The position numbers were made by a program, and so were the translations under genes. From NCBI GenBank assembly GCA_033065855.1, contig JAVXUO010001575.1:62001-126000 (forward strand): DNA of 64,000 nucleotides, read 5' to 3'. Positions 1-11,740 of the stretch are shown here, one piece after another. The first letter of the stretch is position 1. Each line of letters opens with the position of its first letter. Source of the DNA: Escallonia rubra. Its lineage: Eukaryota; Streptophyta; Magnoliopsida; Escalloniales; Escalloniaceae. The notes below the pieces were generated by a model. That model made no database searches. It had not been told where the DNA came from and worked only from the letters and a program-made list of their open reading frames with translations.

Positions 1-96
1 GACTTGATTTCTTTGACCTTATGAAAGAAACTCATTAACCAATTTCTAATACCATCTAGTTTTGGGTTGCAGGTAATGTATCACCCTAGAGATTGA

Positions 97-264
97 CATA
101 TTACCCGGTTATAACTTATTTTTGCCCCTAGAAGAATAATTGAACAAAGTATGCTAATCATTCGAATGCACATTAATCCTCATATTACCCGGTTATAACT
201 TATGTTTGCCCCTAGAAGAATAATTGAACAAAGTATGCTAATCATTCGAATGCACATTAATCCT
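97..264. repeat. 84-bp direct tandem duplication, two copies
   Basis: Bases 97-180 and 181-264 are the same 84-bp unit with one visible mismatch (TTATTTTTGC versus TTATGTTTGC). It lies in the intron just upstream of the first visible P450 exon. Near identity suggests a recent duplication or an assembly artefact. Confidence 0.9.
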
Positions 265-341
265 CTAGTTGAGCTGATTCGTAGCATCTATTTGGACCAA
301 GAGATAGAGGCTCAATTTATTTTTCTCCTCTTTTATGCCAG

Positions 342-2394
342 GATTTGTTAATGAAGACAACTTTGGACTCGATATTTAAGGTGGGATTTGGGTTTGAGCT
401 TGATACTTTATCAGGTTCAGATGAATCCAGTAGTCGATTCATGAAAGCATTCGATGACTCCAATGCTATGGTGTACTGGCGATATGTTGATCCATTATGG
501 AGAATCAAGAGGTCTCTTAATATTGGATTGGAAGCAGCTCTTAAGCAAAATATCAGGGTTATTGACAATTTTATATATAATTTGATTCGGCGCAAGAGGG
601 AGCAGATGGAAAAGGGACAGCTGGAAGTGAGTATCTTCTCCATACTCCTAGTGAATCAGCTCAACCCCCACCACTCCATCCGGGCCTGCATTATACACTC
701 CTCCTCCCCCCCACCAGGCCCGGTCTGCATGACACATCAAGTCACTAACTAGATGCCTTTTGCAGAGAGGGAAAGAAGATATATTATCAAGGTTCTTGGT
801 GGAGAGTAAGAAGGATCCCGAGAACATGACTGATCAATATTTGAGAGATATTACGCTCAGCTTCATCATTGCAGGCAAGGACACATCTGCAAATACTCTC
901 ACTTGGTTCTTTTACATGTTGTGTAGACATCCTTTGGTTCAAGAAAAGGTCGCGCAAGAAGTGATAGAAGCTACTGAAGCTGATAAAAACTTGAGTGCGG
1001 ACGAATTCGTTCTTAAGTTGACTGAAACTGCCCTAGACAGCATGCACTATCTTCATGCAGCTGTAACCGAGACTCTCAGACTTCATCCTGCAGTTCCATT
1101 GGTAATACATTGACAGCATAAAACATTCTGTTAGCCTCTCTGGCCATAATTACTAAAACCATAAATGGGCAAAGAATGAATAATTAATGGTGAACTGCCT
1201 TTGTAATTGCAGAGTAGTTTCTAACACAGGCTGACAGGTCTGTAAGGAACTCACTCATCCCATGTTCCTTTTCTCTATGCAGCTCGATTTGTTTGGGGGT
1301 ACTTTTGGTGCGATTAGCTTTCTGTAGTCTTTTTGGGTGTGGGGGGGTGGAGGGGTTGGGAGGGCTCTGGAGTTGGTAAGCCCAAAAACAGGGCATATGT
1401 TGGGTAGGTCGGGGCATCAGAACTTGGGGGGGGGGGGGGTGTTGGGAGGGCTCTGGAGTTGGTAAGCCCAAAAACCGGTCATATGTCGGGTAGGTCGGGG
1501 CATCAGAACTAATCGAGTTCTGTGTTCCAATTCTCTTAACAATGTTGAGTAAGTTAATTAGGTCTCAGTTTATATTGGTGATTGGTTTCAGAATATTCTG
1601 TTCACATAAGCATTGGCTTGCAGCTTGTACTGCCCAAGTAAATGAACCTTGTGCCTACTAGTATTGCAAGTCTTCTCTAGTTGTAGTTAGTTTTCACTGA
1701 GAGTGCCTTATCCTTTATGAACGTGCAAATTGCAGAGTGTGTACGTGTTCACTGGGTTTATGAAGTGCATAAGCCTCATTCTGTATTTCATTCATTGAAG
1801 CACCACCAGAACTATGATTGTTTGTTTTGTACGCTTTTCAATTTTGGTTCTTGAGTTTATGCGAGTGAAGTGTGATACATGTTGTTCGAAAATTATTTGG
1901 CTCTGGCTTTAAATTATACTTGCAGGATGGTAAGATGTCAGAAGAAGATGATACTCTACCAGATGGGTTCAAAATAAAGAAAGGAGATGGCATCAGCTAT
2001 ATACCCTATGCCATGGGAAGGATGACATACATTTGGGGAGAGGACGCTCAGGATTTCCGACCTGAAAGATGGCTTGACAGTGGTGTTTTCCGAGCTGAAA
2101 GTCCTTTCAAGTTCACAGCCTTCCAGGTCAGTAAGTTGTCTCCTCCCTCTTTCTTACTTTCCCTTTTGGCAAGTGCAAGTTTCTTGAATTTGTCTTACTT
2201 TATTCTCTCAGGCCGGGCCCCGGATATGCTTAGGAAAAGAATTTGCTTATAGACAAATGAAGATTCTGGCAGCTGTGCTCCTCTTCTTCTTCAAATTCAA
2301 ACTGGTGGACAAGAGTAAGGAAGCTTCTTACAGAACCATGTTCACCCTTCACATAGACAAGGGGCTCCATCTATATGCGTTTCCTCGGCCGTAA
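342..2394 (+). CDS. Cytochrome P450, CYP704 family (3' exons only; 5' part outside window)
   Basis: Four exons with GT-AG borders and consistent phase: 342-626, 766-1101, 1926-2126 and 2212-2394 (stop TAA 2392-2394). The first exon resumes mid-protein (DLLMKTTLDSIFKVGFG), so the N-terminal half lies before base 1. P450 landmarks are in order: the I-helix AGKDTS motif and the K-helix ExxR (ETLRLHP) in the 766 exon, FRPERW in the 1926 exon, and the haem-binding FQAGPRICLG split across the last intron with its cysteine in the final exon. CYP704 enzymes are ER-bound omega-hydroxylases of fatty acids, some used in sporopollenin or cutin synthesis. Family assignment rests on recognised sequence; the subfamily is not resolved. 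The visible exons have no frame break. Introns contain two tandem duplications described separately. Confidence 0.9.
1352..1510. repeat. 86-bp imperfect tandem duplication with G-homopolymer
   Basis: The unit beginning TTGGGAGGGCTCTGGAGTTG occurs at about 1356 and again at about 1442 inside the third visible P450 intron. Copies are separated by a run of about 14 G. They differ at a few bases, so this duplication is older than the one at 97-264. Confidence 0.85.
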
Positions 2395-2937
2395 CTGAAA
2401 AGATGCAAGTTCTGTGTTGATTATAATTCTGCTGTCTTCAGTTGCTAGTTGCTATATCATCTATTTGGGATTTGGTGTCTGTAACTCTTAGTTGAACATT
2501 GTATCTTACCTTATGGTAAAAAAAATTGTTGGTTTTCTTGACAATCCATGATATTGTACAAATGTCGATCAGAGGATTACAAGAACTTGAACTCAACCTT
2601 ATTCAAGCGTTTAAATATTTTGAATGAATCGCATCCATCTATCGTCGTTATAACGAATCTGCTAGAAATATAAAGACATGGATATTGGCTTCCCAAGTTT
2701 AACTTCGTCGGCTTTATGATGAAAACTAACAAACAAAGAAAAAAAAAAGAAAAATCATACTTGGAAAGTGGGAGATGCAAAAAACCAAGCCCCGCATTAG
2801 CCCAATCTTCAAACTTCAATTTCCCTTAAAGCCTTCAACCTTTTGTTATTGCTTGGTCTAGGCCATTTCGGCAGGTGAGCTCAAACACTAGGGTAGGGTG
2901 CCCTAGTGTTCGGCAAAAGGGAAAAAGGTTTGATAAG

Positions 2938-5737
2938 TCAATGCCCATTAGGGTGCCAAAAGGGATCAAAATGGAGACCAAAGGAAGATATTAATGGTAG
3001 AGCTCGAGATCCCATAATTCGGAGCCTCACCTTATACCCATAAACCACCCCACTCTCCAGCCTGTGAAGCCTCTTATACCCTACGGTGGTCCCGCTCGCA
3101 ACCCGATTCCCGTCTACGTAAATTTCATGCCGTCTGATCCTTTGGCCTAGTCCGATCGCCTCTTGGATCCTCACCACGTTGAACCTCAGCGGTTCACCAG
3201 TCGCCTTAAATTCAATCCAATGGTCCTCCTTATCTTCATCGTTGGGAGCCCAATACGTCCATAAATGGTCGCTGTCTAACACATTTTCGGGTCCAAACCC
3301 ACCATTTTGACCTCCCCTTTGGCTAGTCGCTTTGACGGAACACTTCTCAGCCATATTCGTCGAGAAGATGGTGTCGATGGCACTTTTAAACTCTGTCAAA
3401 CGTTGCACGTCGCTCTTGGATATTAGCCCCGTCGTATTAGGAGGCACGTTTAACAGAAGCAGGCAATTTCGCCCCACGGAATTGTAATATATCTCAAGTA
3501 GTTCATTGAGCCCTTTGGGTGATTGTGATTTGTGCCAAAACCATCCGGTACGGATTGAGACGTCGCACTCTGCCGGCAGCCAGTCCGTCCCTTTCGGATC
3601 GCCAGTGTTGAGATAGCTGCACCATTATTGAGCAAATTAGTTGGGGTGTCAAACTTGTCATACTACATTATGATACTGATTTGTTCCAAGTGTTGAACAT
3701 ATTTTAACCAACAAAGCCACTATAACCACTCTTATTTTTGGATAACCCACAAACCAGATTTCTGGACACTTCACCAGCAAGAAATTCTCCACGTTATAGG
3801 TGAAGTGACTGATATCCAGTTCATAAACATAAAGTATTTGTATTCTTCAGTCTTCCAAACAGGGTATATATCTTGTTAGCACCCAAAAAAGGGTATCTCA
3901 GAAGTTTGCTTGGTAATGAAACTCAAGAGCAAGTCCACCTACTGTTTTTATTTTTCTTTTCAGTATATTAGGCACTTTATAGATCGTATTAACGAAAAAT
4001 GCCCACGTGAAAATTCTAGGATTGCTCCAAATGGGATGTCTTTTTAGTAATTTTGCATGTTAAACACACATAAATCAACGTAAGTGAAACTATCGCTCTA
4101 CTCTAACTTTTAATGCTAAAGGCTTTTAAAGTGTCGCTATGTAGTTGCTTTAGCGACAAGAGTAGAGCTCAAATAAGAAAAATGGTATTTGAAGCTTTGC
4201 TTGCACCATTTGAGCTCAACTTTCAACGCTAAAAGCCTTTACATAGTCACGACAAAAGTAGAGCTCAAATATCAATTTTTAAATTTTATTATGAAAAGAT
4301 TTTAGTTAACAATTGATGATCGTAAAATATTTTTAATGCCTTTTACTGATGTTAAAAAGTGCTATTAAGAATCATCGCTAAAAATGTTGACAGAAATGCC
4401 ACGTATTATGTTTAGGCAATTTAGTGTCCATTCATTATTGCTACACAAGAGATTATAACTATCATTTTATTATCCCGATAAAACAAAAACTTTTCTTTTG
4501 ATCTTTTATATATATATTCAGCGCAGACTTTAAAAATAATTCCTAACTCTACAAAGGGTAAAAAGGACATGTTCAACTGTACTGCATTTCCTCACCACAA
4601 ACCAAACTAAATTTCACTATAAACGTTACTTACTTGACGATGCTTCCGTTTCCGATTGATAGCGATGAACCATTGATGGTCGACCAGCACGTGCGTCCGG
4701 CATACCCCTTTTCATTCCCAACCCACCTGACGCCGGGTCCGGCGTCGGAGAATATGTTGATGGTGCTCTGCAATTCCTTCACCATTGCGAACCAGTCATT
4801 GAAGTCGTACGACATGTTTGGCGCATTCGAACCCTTCGCTCCGTCAAACCATATCTCTCTCACATTTCCATAGCTACCAAAACAATGAAATAACATCAAT
4901 ACTCCATGTTACAATCAGTAGTATATTCCTTTGGCAATTATGGTAGTTAAAATTTTCCGTTTCGACGTAGTTTTATCCGGACTCAAACATTCTTTTTGAA
5001 ATGAAAGAACGTTCTAAGAATGAAGGGTTGTATCATGTCATCGTTATGGTAGTTATACTGAAAATTTCTTTCTCATACTATTAACGATCTCGAAACATCG
5101 AAACAAAGAAACAACGCTATTAAAAAACGACAAAAAATAAATAAATAAAAAAGGTAAAAGGTAAAAACACAAAATGGAAAGAATAAAGAGGCATAAGAGC
5201 TTACTTGTTGAGAAGTTCTTGTAATTGAGCCAAATAGTACTCATTGTAAGCTTTGGTGTTCCCATATCTCCGGTCATGGCGATCCCACGGCGAGAGATAC
5301 AGGCCGACGTCCACCCCACGTGCCTTGGCCGCATTGACAAGCTCTTGAACTACGTCCCCATGGCCATTTTTCCATGGACTTCCCACCACAGAATGGTCAG
5401 TGTACTTGGAAGGCCACAAGCAGAAGCCATCATGGTGCTTCGCCGTGAGAATCATCAGAGAGACGCCGCCTTTTATGGCGGTATCGACCCATTGGTTGGC
5501 GTCGAGGCCCGTGGGGTTGAAGATGGCGGGGTTCTCGTTCCCGGTGCCCCATTCGGAGTCCGTAAACGTGTTGACTCCGAAGTGGAGGAACATTATGAGC
5601 TCCCTCTGCTGCCATTTCAGCTGGGCATACGATGGCAGAGGCAGAATGGGCAATGGTGGTGGTGTTGCTAGTGAAAAGGCAAGCTTGGAATATGTTGAGA
5701 GGGTGATAATGCACAAAAGTTGCGAGAGCTTAGCCAT
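2938..5737 (-). CDS. FUC1: Alpha-L-fucosidase, GH29 (FUC1 type)
   Basis: Three exons on the minus strand: 5737-5205, 4873-4634 and 3616-2938. Lengths 533, 240 and 679 total 1452 nt, giving 483 residues plus TGA; both introns (331 and 1017 bp) are phase 2 with GT-AG ends. The chosen ATG at 5737 gives a hydrophobic signal peptide (about residues 1-23). GH29 features: FLHFGVNTFTDSEWG near residues 50-64, AKHHDGFCLW near 99-108, LYLSPWDRH near 147-155 and EIWFDGAKG with the expected nucleophile Asp188. A C-terminal beta-sandwich domain follows. It matches Arabidopsis FUC1 (At2g28100) by recall; that enzyme is secreted and removes alpha-1,3/1,4-linked fucose from N-glycan Lewis-a structures. The coding sequence looks whole. 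The frame is also open upstream to an ATG at 6010, which would bury the signal peptide. Confidence 0.93.
4080..4275. repeat. Fold-back repeat in FUC1 intron 2
   Basis: GTAGAGCTCAAAT occurs twice (near 4165 and 4260) and an inverted partner with GCTCTACTC lies near 4095. Between them are paired blocks with GCTAAAGGCTTTTA, GTCGCTATGTAG and TTTAGCGACA. It resembles a small non-autonomous DNA element or its remnant; family and ends are not resolved. Confidence 0.45.
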
Positions 5738-8179
5738 AATGCAAGCTCTCTTTTGAGCTGTTTTCCTTTGTATTTCAATCCAAGCTAGGCACGAGAATGC
5801 GATGAAAGGTAAGTGGTGTGGTGGTGGGGGGGGACTGATTAAATAAGAGAACGGGACCAAATTAAAAAAGTGGTGGGGAGATTCTTGGGATGGAGCCAAG
5901 CGAAAAAGGAAGGCAAACATGACAAGGTGGTGTACTGTGACTGGAATTTTGTTTGATTCGTTCGAGTTATTGTGATGTTGTTCTTCTTCTTGAAGCTTGC
6001 AATCATTCACGGGTTGGCTAACAACATGGCACCATCACGCGACTATGTAAGAAGTTGTTAGGTGGTCAATAAGACTTCAGTTATTCTTCTGGAAAAAAAT
6101 AAATATTGATACATACGATATGGTATAATTAACCGATGTAACTAAAATTATACTCGTAATCAGCAGATGATATTGTACGTGTCATTAGATGACATCTATC
6201 GCTATAGGTCAGATTTGGTTAAATACGAGATTAGTAGTTCTCCCGTCGGAATTCTAACCCGAAAATCACTATTTTTTTTTATCTTGCAGATCATCGTTCT
6301 GGCTAGGCTGTGGTTCCTGATTAACTTTTTAGCAGTAACATTAACGAATGAAACTCAGAGGATTACAACAAGTTGACATGGTGTCGGTTGAGGCCATGAG
6401 ATGAAGATTGCCCGTTCATTACATCACACATGCTAAAGCAAAAAGACATAATAAAGTGAATTGGTAATCGTGTCAGGCATAGAATAATGTCAAACTCAAG
6501 GACTTATTTTCTCAGCTTTGGTTATGTCTAGAGACATGCTTTGAAATAGGTGAATCTGTAGAAACGTTAGTCAAACTATGTATTATGTTAGAACTATAAC
6601 CTTTCGAATTTCAAATGAATGAGTTTTCTAATTAAACTGGTACTGCATTTTGCAAATACAATTAGTTATTATTAAACATTCTAAACAATTGTAAGAATTC
6701 TCGAGAGTAAACTAGAGAACTTCTCTCCAAAAGAATCTTATGTGTATTTTTCCTAAAATTTTAAAGAAAAAAAAAACCTACATGTCATTTTATGGCTTTT
6801 CCAAAAATGTTTTAATAGGGCGCACACAAAAAAAAAAAAAACTCAATGCCACCCCATCTGTAATTCCACGTTTCTCTCTCAAATCCCCTAAAATTTCTCT
6901 CCATTTATTAGGATTATTATTATTATTATTGTCCTCCAACATGACCCCGTCTTAAGCTCTTTTTAGTCGGTTTCCTTAGTTTCTTGAGATTATTTCTGGG
7001 AGTTCATTGATTGGGAAAGATTTTAATTTTAAGATTTGAATTACTCTCTCTCCCATCATTTTAGCGACTTGCTATTAATAGTACTAAAAACCCCTGACAC
7101 AATATGGGATTTGAATATAATATTCGGCCCCTTTGTGTGGTTATTTTATGTGTGAAAAAAAAAATTAAAGATTTCAATTGGGCAACTTCTTTGTTGGGTT
7201 TTTCAGATAATTTGTCTGAATGTAAATGAGTTAAGGCTGTGATGTGATGTGTTTGCCGCGACATGGAATGTATCAGAGGTGACATTTAATTTGTTTTAGG
7301 CCCTTTGATCAATTCCCTGGTTCCCCAAGATTGGCCATTGATCATCATTCTGGTGTTGTGATCTAAACCAGGTCACACCTAGCTAGACGAGGAAACGTAC
7401 CATTTTGCCAGCTGCAGGAAAAAGGAAAATGAAAATAGGATGTAGCACCATATATATGTAGTTATGAAAATGGGAATGTTAAGATTAACTGGTCGAGAGA
7501 AAAAGGCTTTTTGCATGTACGGATCGGGCTCGCGTAGTCTACTCTACCACAGGGCGTTTGTTTGTGATATTCGCTGGCATGCGACGAGATCCTAGAGATT
7601 GATGTATTCGTGATTTTCACCCGTATATAATATCCGTATTCACGTACACACGTATTCGGGTTAGTCTCGATTTTTCTTAACGTGGGAAAAGATATCGTGG
7701 CTTTACCAGCGATGTGTTTAGAAAGAAGTAACATTGTTGCGTAGCACAGACTCTTCGATCGCCTTTCAAGATCTCCATTGTGAATTTTCTTCACAATCAG
7801 TGATTGTTGGAATCTTCATCATGGTTTACGGTTCACGGACGATCAAATGTATTCTTGGCCACCATGTTTGTCTCCCACCTTCATTGTTGGCGAAGATCAG
7901 TGCTGGATCTCGGGGATTATCAGAGATCTTTGACAACTCATCATCCACCCTCTTCATTAATGCAGGAAATATGAAGCTTCGACTCCTTGAAGGTCGATCT
8001 TTCTGTCAATCTCTTCATACAAGGAGTCTCTTTCTGTCAATCTCTTCATATATGTAGACAACCGGATAAAGGTGACCTCACCTCTCCATTTCTCAAATTT
8101 TGTGAACCCCTCCCAATTTAGTAGGTTTGAGCAAGTTCTAATGAAACCTTCGTTCCTTATGGGAAAATCTTGGCCGCTG
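5738..8179. other. Intergenic region upstream of FUC1, no gene recognised
   Basis: The first 270 bases are the probable FUC1 promoter and 5' leader. The rest is AT-rich with short uninformative open frames on both strands. Around 7993-8052 a unit with TCTTTCTGTCAATCTCTTCATA is repeated twice. No conserved domain or RNA gene was recognised. Confidence 0.6.
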
Positions 8180-8350
8180 TCCGGGTTGAGGAGTCTTCCT
8201 CCTACTCTCAAATAGTAATAATTAATAATCGCTAAAAAAAATATTGTTAAGAATTGTTACCGAAAATATAAGCAGAAAAATTACTACAAATATTTAATTA
8301 ACGATTGTCACTATATACGGGGTTAGAGGAAGATTCCTACAACCTGGGTA
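8180..8350. mobile_element. Small MITE with terminal inverted repeats (GTCGCTA-type family)
   Basis: The left end (GGGTTGAGGAGTCTTCCTCC) is repeated inverted at the right end (read on the minus strand: AGGTTGTAGGAATCTTCCTC). The match continues for about 50 bp with indels. The interior carries TAATCGCTAAA and GATTGTCACTATATA. Related sequences occur near 10.4, 37.5 and 45.8 kb. No coding capacity. Confidence 0.6.
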
Positions 8351-9582
8351 ATAGCAAAAAAAAAATTCCTTTTTTTTAGTTTTTAACATGAAGAACGAAC
8401 CTTAATTCCTCTCTGAATCATAACATGAAATATAGGATATATTATCTAAATAAAATTGGGTAATGCTTGTTCCACCTTCTTATATGATTTTGCACCCCAT
8501 TTTGTCACTAGAAATGAAGTTTAGTGTCTATTATTAACCTTTATAAAATAAACGAAGGGATTGAATAACATACTAATGGTGAAAATAGCCTTTACCAATA
8601 ATTTGTTTCACCTTTTGTTTAGGTTGAGCTTTCTTGGCAAGAAGTCAACGCAATTAGAATCTTAGATAATACTTAGTTCTCATTTCCTCTGCTTCTCTTC
8701 TTACAAAATTTATTAAAAGAAAAATGAAAAAAAAGTAGAAAAATGTATTATATCGGAATAATATATCATCCTTCAAGAAAATTCATGGAAACACAAGTCA
8801 AGCATAGATGCTTATTTTCAGTTAGAGCCGGAGGATATTTTTTGTCGTCTCAACCCGAAAAAAAAGAGAGTATATTGAAGTGTAATAAAAGGCGTTTTCT
8901 TTTCAAATCAAAGAGATTTATTTTAAATTCTTCTTAGGAGTGAGTGACAAATGAGAATGAGAGGTTGGGACGAGGCTGATCCGGCCCCCTCAATACAATT
9001 AGGACCCAGGCCTAACGCACCAACAATAGCACAAGCAACTGAAGTAACCCAACCCAATTGGGTGCATAAGCATAAGATGTCCATTTTACGCCGAATAAGA
9101 TACCAAGACAACTTTTATCCCCAAAAGCATACACTTTTTGCGGGTGAACAGGTAGAAACCGGTCGTTTCATCCTTTTTACAAGCGATTCGCTCTTGAGGA
9201 GTGCGGACCATGTAATCTAAATGACTTTAAAGCTTATACCTTTAACATCTATCTTAATGTGTATATAGTGTAAGTGCGTGTTTCCGCTTTCCTAGAAAGG
9301 GACGTGATAACGTTGATAAAACTGGCATGGAACAAGGTTGAAAGAAATTTAATCCATTCAAATGTCTATTTGTTGTGCCACCTTTTTTGTGTCACCGTCG
9401 TTACGAAGATTTACTTGTGTTCCTGCCTCCACGAGTTGATGATTTTGACACTTGAAAGGGTTCATTTATTATCCAAATAAAACATGAAAACCATGAGTAG
9501 ACAAACTACTAGTGTAAGTGATACTCAGTTTTGACATAACCTCTTTTAGCTCCAAAATTGAAAGTCTCCTTTTAGTCAACGG
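8351..9582. other. Intergenic, no gene recognised
   Basis: AT-rich DNA with short open frames only. The longest, about 89 codons near 8951-9220, has no recognisable domain. I see no RNA gene or clear repeat here. Confidence 0.55.
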
Positions 9583-10190
9583 CTAAGAGTCTAAGACTGG
9601 GTACCTTGATACGCTATCAGCCCATGGGCCCTTCTTGGCCTCCCCAACTATGGGCCTAACACACTCCCACAGCAGACTACAACACTTGAGCCCACTCCCC
9701 GAGCCCAACCATCCACACCTTGTCACCCACCCTTCACTCTCTCCTTGGCCTCCAAATATGCCTACTCATACCCCAGTGAAGATGAAGATTGATTTCCAAA
9801 TTAAAACCTATGCAATTTCATCAGTGGGTGCCTCCATTTTTCTCTCTTCCCAAGCTTCAGCCCTTTCCCTGTCTCTCCAACCACCACCTTCCCCGACGCC
9901 GGCAGACAAAGATGTTGTATCACTGACCTAAACTCCGGCACTGTAAGCCTCCCCGGACTTGTCCAAAAGCCTCTTCCAGATGATTGAAAAAGCTACCGAA
10001 ATTTTTTCCCCTCCTAAATGGAAATATCAATGAACCAAAAAGGTAATGTTGGATAGAAGAGTTTCGCCTGGTACCTTTGACAAGTCCCTTTTAAGAGCAA
10101 ACCCAGTTAGCCCGTTTGAGTCTTCTTCGCGCGCGGCAGAGCTGTAAGACATGTCGTTAGAGGCTCCTTCAGTTCTTAAGCTCCGAAGTA
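9583..10190 (-). pseudogene. Broken 3-ketoacyl-CoA synthase fragment (C-terminal 40 percent)
   Basis: Read on the minus strand, this stretch aligns nearly base for base with the 3' part of the KCS gene at 15113-16579. It starts at the segment equivalent to LLRSLRT (about residue 287) and runs through SSAAREEDSNGLTGFAL, RSVIQHLCLPASGK, the RFGN block and KERVK to a native-looking end KGPWADSVSRYPVLDS plus TAG (9585-9583). Frame changes and in-frame stops occur, for example around the RFGN block (about 9800) and around 9750, and the first 60 percent of the gene is missing. It is a decayed partial paralogue in the opposite orientation. Like the intact gene, it has LPxSGK where active KCS enzymes have HAGGR. 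Confidence 0.9.
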
Positions 10191-11731
10191 AAAATAGATA
10201 CACACAAAATTTAATGCGATTCGGCTATAATGTGTTTATCTCCGGGCGTCGTGCAAAGTTCTTCGTATTACGAGAACATGGATACAAGTACAAGAGATCG
10301 TTAAGAGTTTAATTTCAAAAATCCGAGACCCTTGGCCTTATCCATCTGGGTACCCCTTGTACACCCCATTCAATTTGTCTTTCCATTGAAGATTGAGGTT
10401 AGTAAAACTATTTTGCTCACTCAATTTGCGATTGTATCTTTTTTTATAGTGACAATTAATTGATGAAACGACATTTCTTCTAACACTTTCAGTAACAATT
10501 ATTAGAGCACTTTTTTATTGTCACTAAAAACATTTGGAGACAATTGATTGTCGCTATATTGTCAACCAAATTTTTTTCCTTTTAATTGTACATGTGAGTT
10601 AGGTGTGTCACCAAATCTATAGTAATATCGACTCTAAAAGTTCAAAGTCATATTTACTATAGTGTTACGGATTCATTTTTCATGCCAACAACAATGCAAT
10701 ATCAACAATTCAACGATATTATTGAGTTTGCTGAATACTATTATTCCGGTAAAAGAAAGTCACAACTAAACAAACTTTTGTACGTTCTTAAAGGATTTCG
10801 AGAGCCCTGTCAACACCTCTTGTGCTTGCATGCCCGTGATATTAAAGCTCTTGACATCATATCTTAGGGAAAATCTGTTGGTAATGAGCGAAGAAAGTGA
10901 TGAAGACGGTCAAAATCCGCTACAGTTGACTATAAGGATTAAGTGTCACGAGGAGAGAGATCTGTTTTGGACATAATAAGGCCTTCAAATACGGGAAAGT
11001 TGATCATGTGACTGGTGAGTACTTTGGCATGTTTGAGCTCCATATGTATGTGAACTAGCTAGAGAGTGATTTAAGGTGAGTTTTGTAAAAGTTGCCTTTA
11101 CATAAGCCGTGCATATAAAAGGTGAATTCTTTTTAAATTAAATACTCCAGCATCTTTTAATCTGTCCCCAACTTTGTTTATTTAGATGAAAAATAGTGGT
11201 TTATGGAGCTCAACATATGAAAGGTTGGGATATGGATCGCCTATAATCATTGATACAGTAAGGTGAGATTTTTTTTTACCACCTGTACATATTAATGGGT
11301 ATTGTTATTAATGTGGCATCATCAATAAATGATTTTTTTTAACCACTTGTACATATTAATGGGTAGTCTTTTTTTCTTTTTTTTACTTTAATCAGGAGAA
11401 TTTATATTAATAAGAGTTTGTCTTCTCACTAACACGGATCGTTAGACCACTTTTCAAGAAAATCAAGCTCCCACTAAGTAACTATTACAACCATATCAAA
11501 AAGATCTTTTGAGTCTAGAACTCTTAATTACATTAAAACCATCCTTGAACACTTTGCTCGAAGCAAATTTAGCATGGAACTGTAATGGTATAGCTCAATA
11601 GCAAGAAAAAGCACGCTTCCTAATGCTTTTGTCTTTTTTTACTTAGAACTAATAAAATTTATAAAATAAGATTACGCTAAAATTGTAACAAGTAATATGA
11701 AGTAAATCTCATGGTCTAGAAAACATAAACT
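10191..11731. other. Intergenic, no gene recognised
   Basis: AT-rich. Contains a MITE-like segment (10430-10575) listed separately. A 26-base phrase beginning ACCACTTGTACATATT near 11342 echoes one near 11279. No coding region is supported. Confidence 0.55.
10430..10575. repeat. GTCGCTA-type MITE copy or remnant
   Basis: Contains ATAGTGACAATTAATTGATG at one side and ACAATTGATTGTCGCTATAT at the other, with TTGTCACTAAAAACATTTGG inside. These are the core phrases of the family also seen near 8.2, 37.5 and 45.8 kb. Ends are not clearly defined. Confidence 0.45.
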
Positions 11732-11740
11732 TAATATATA

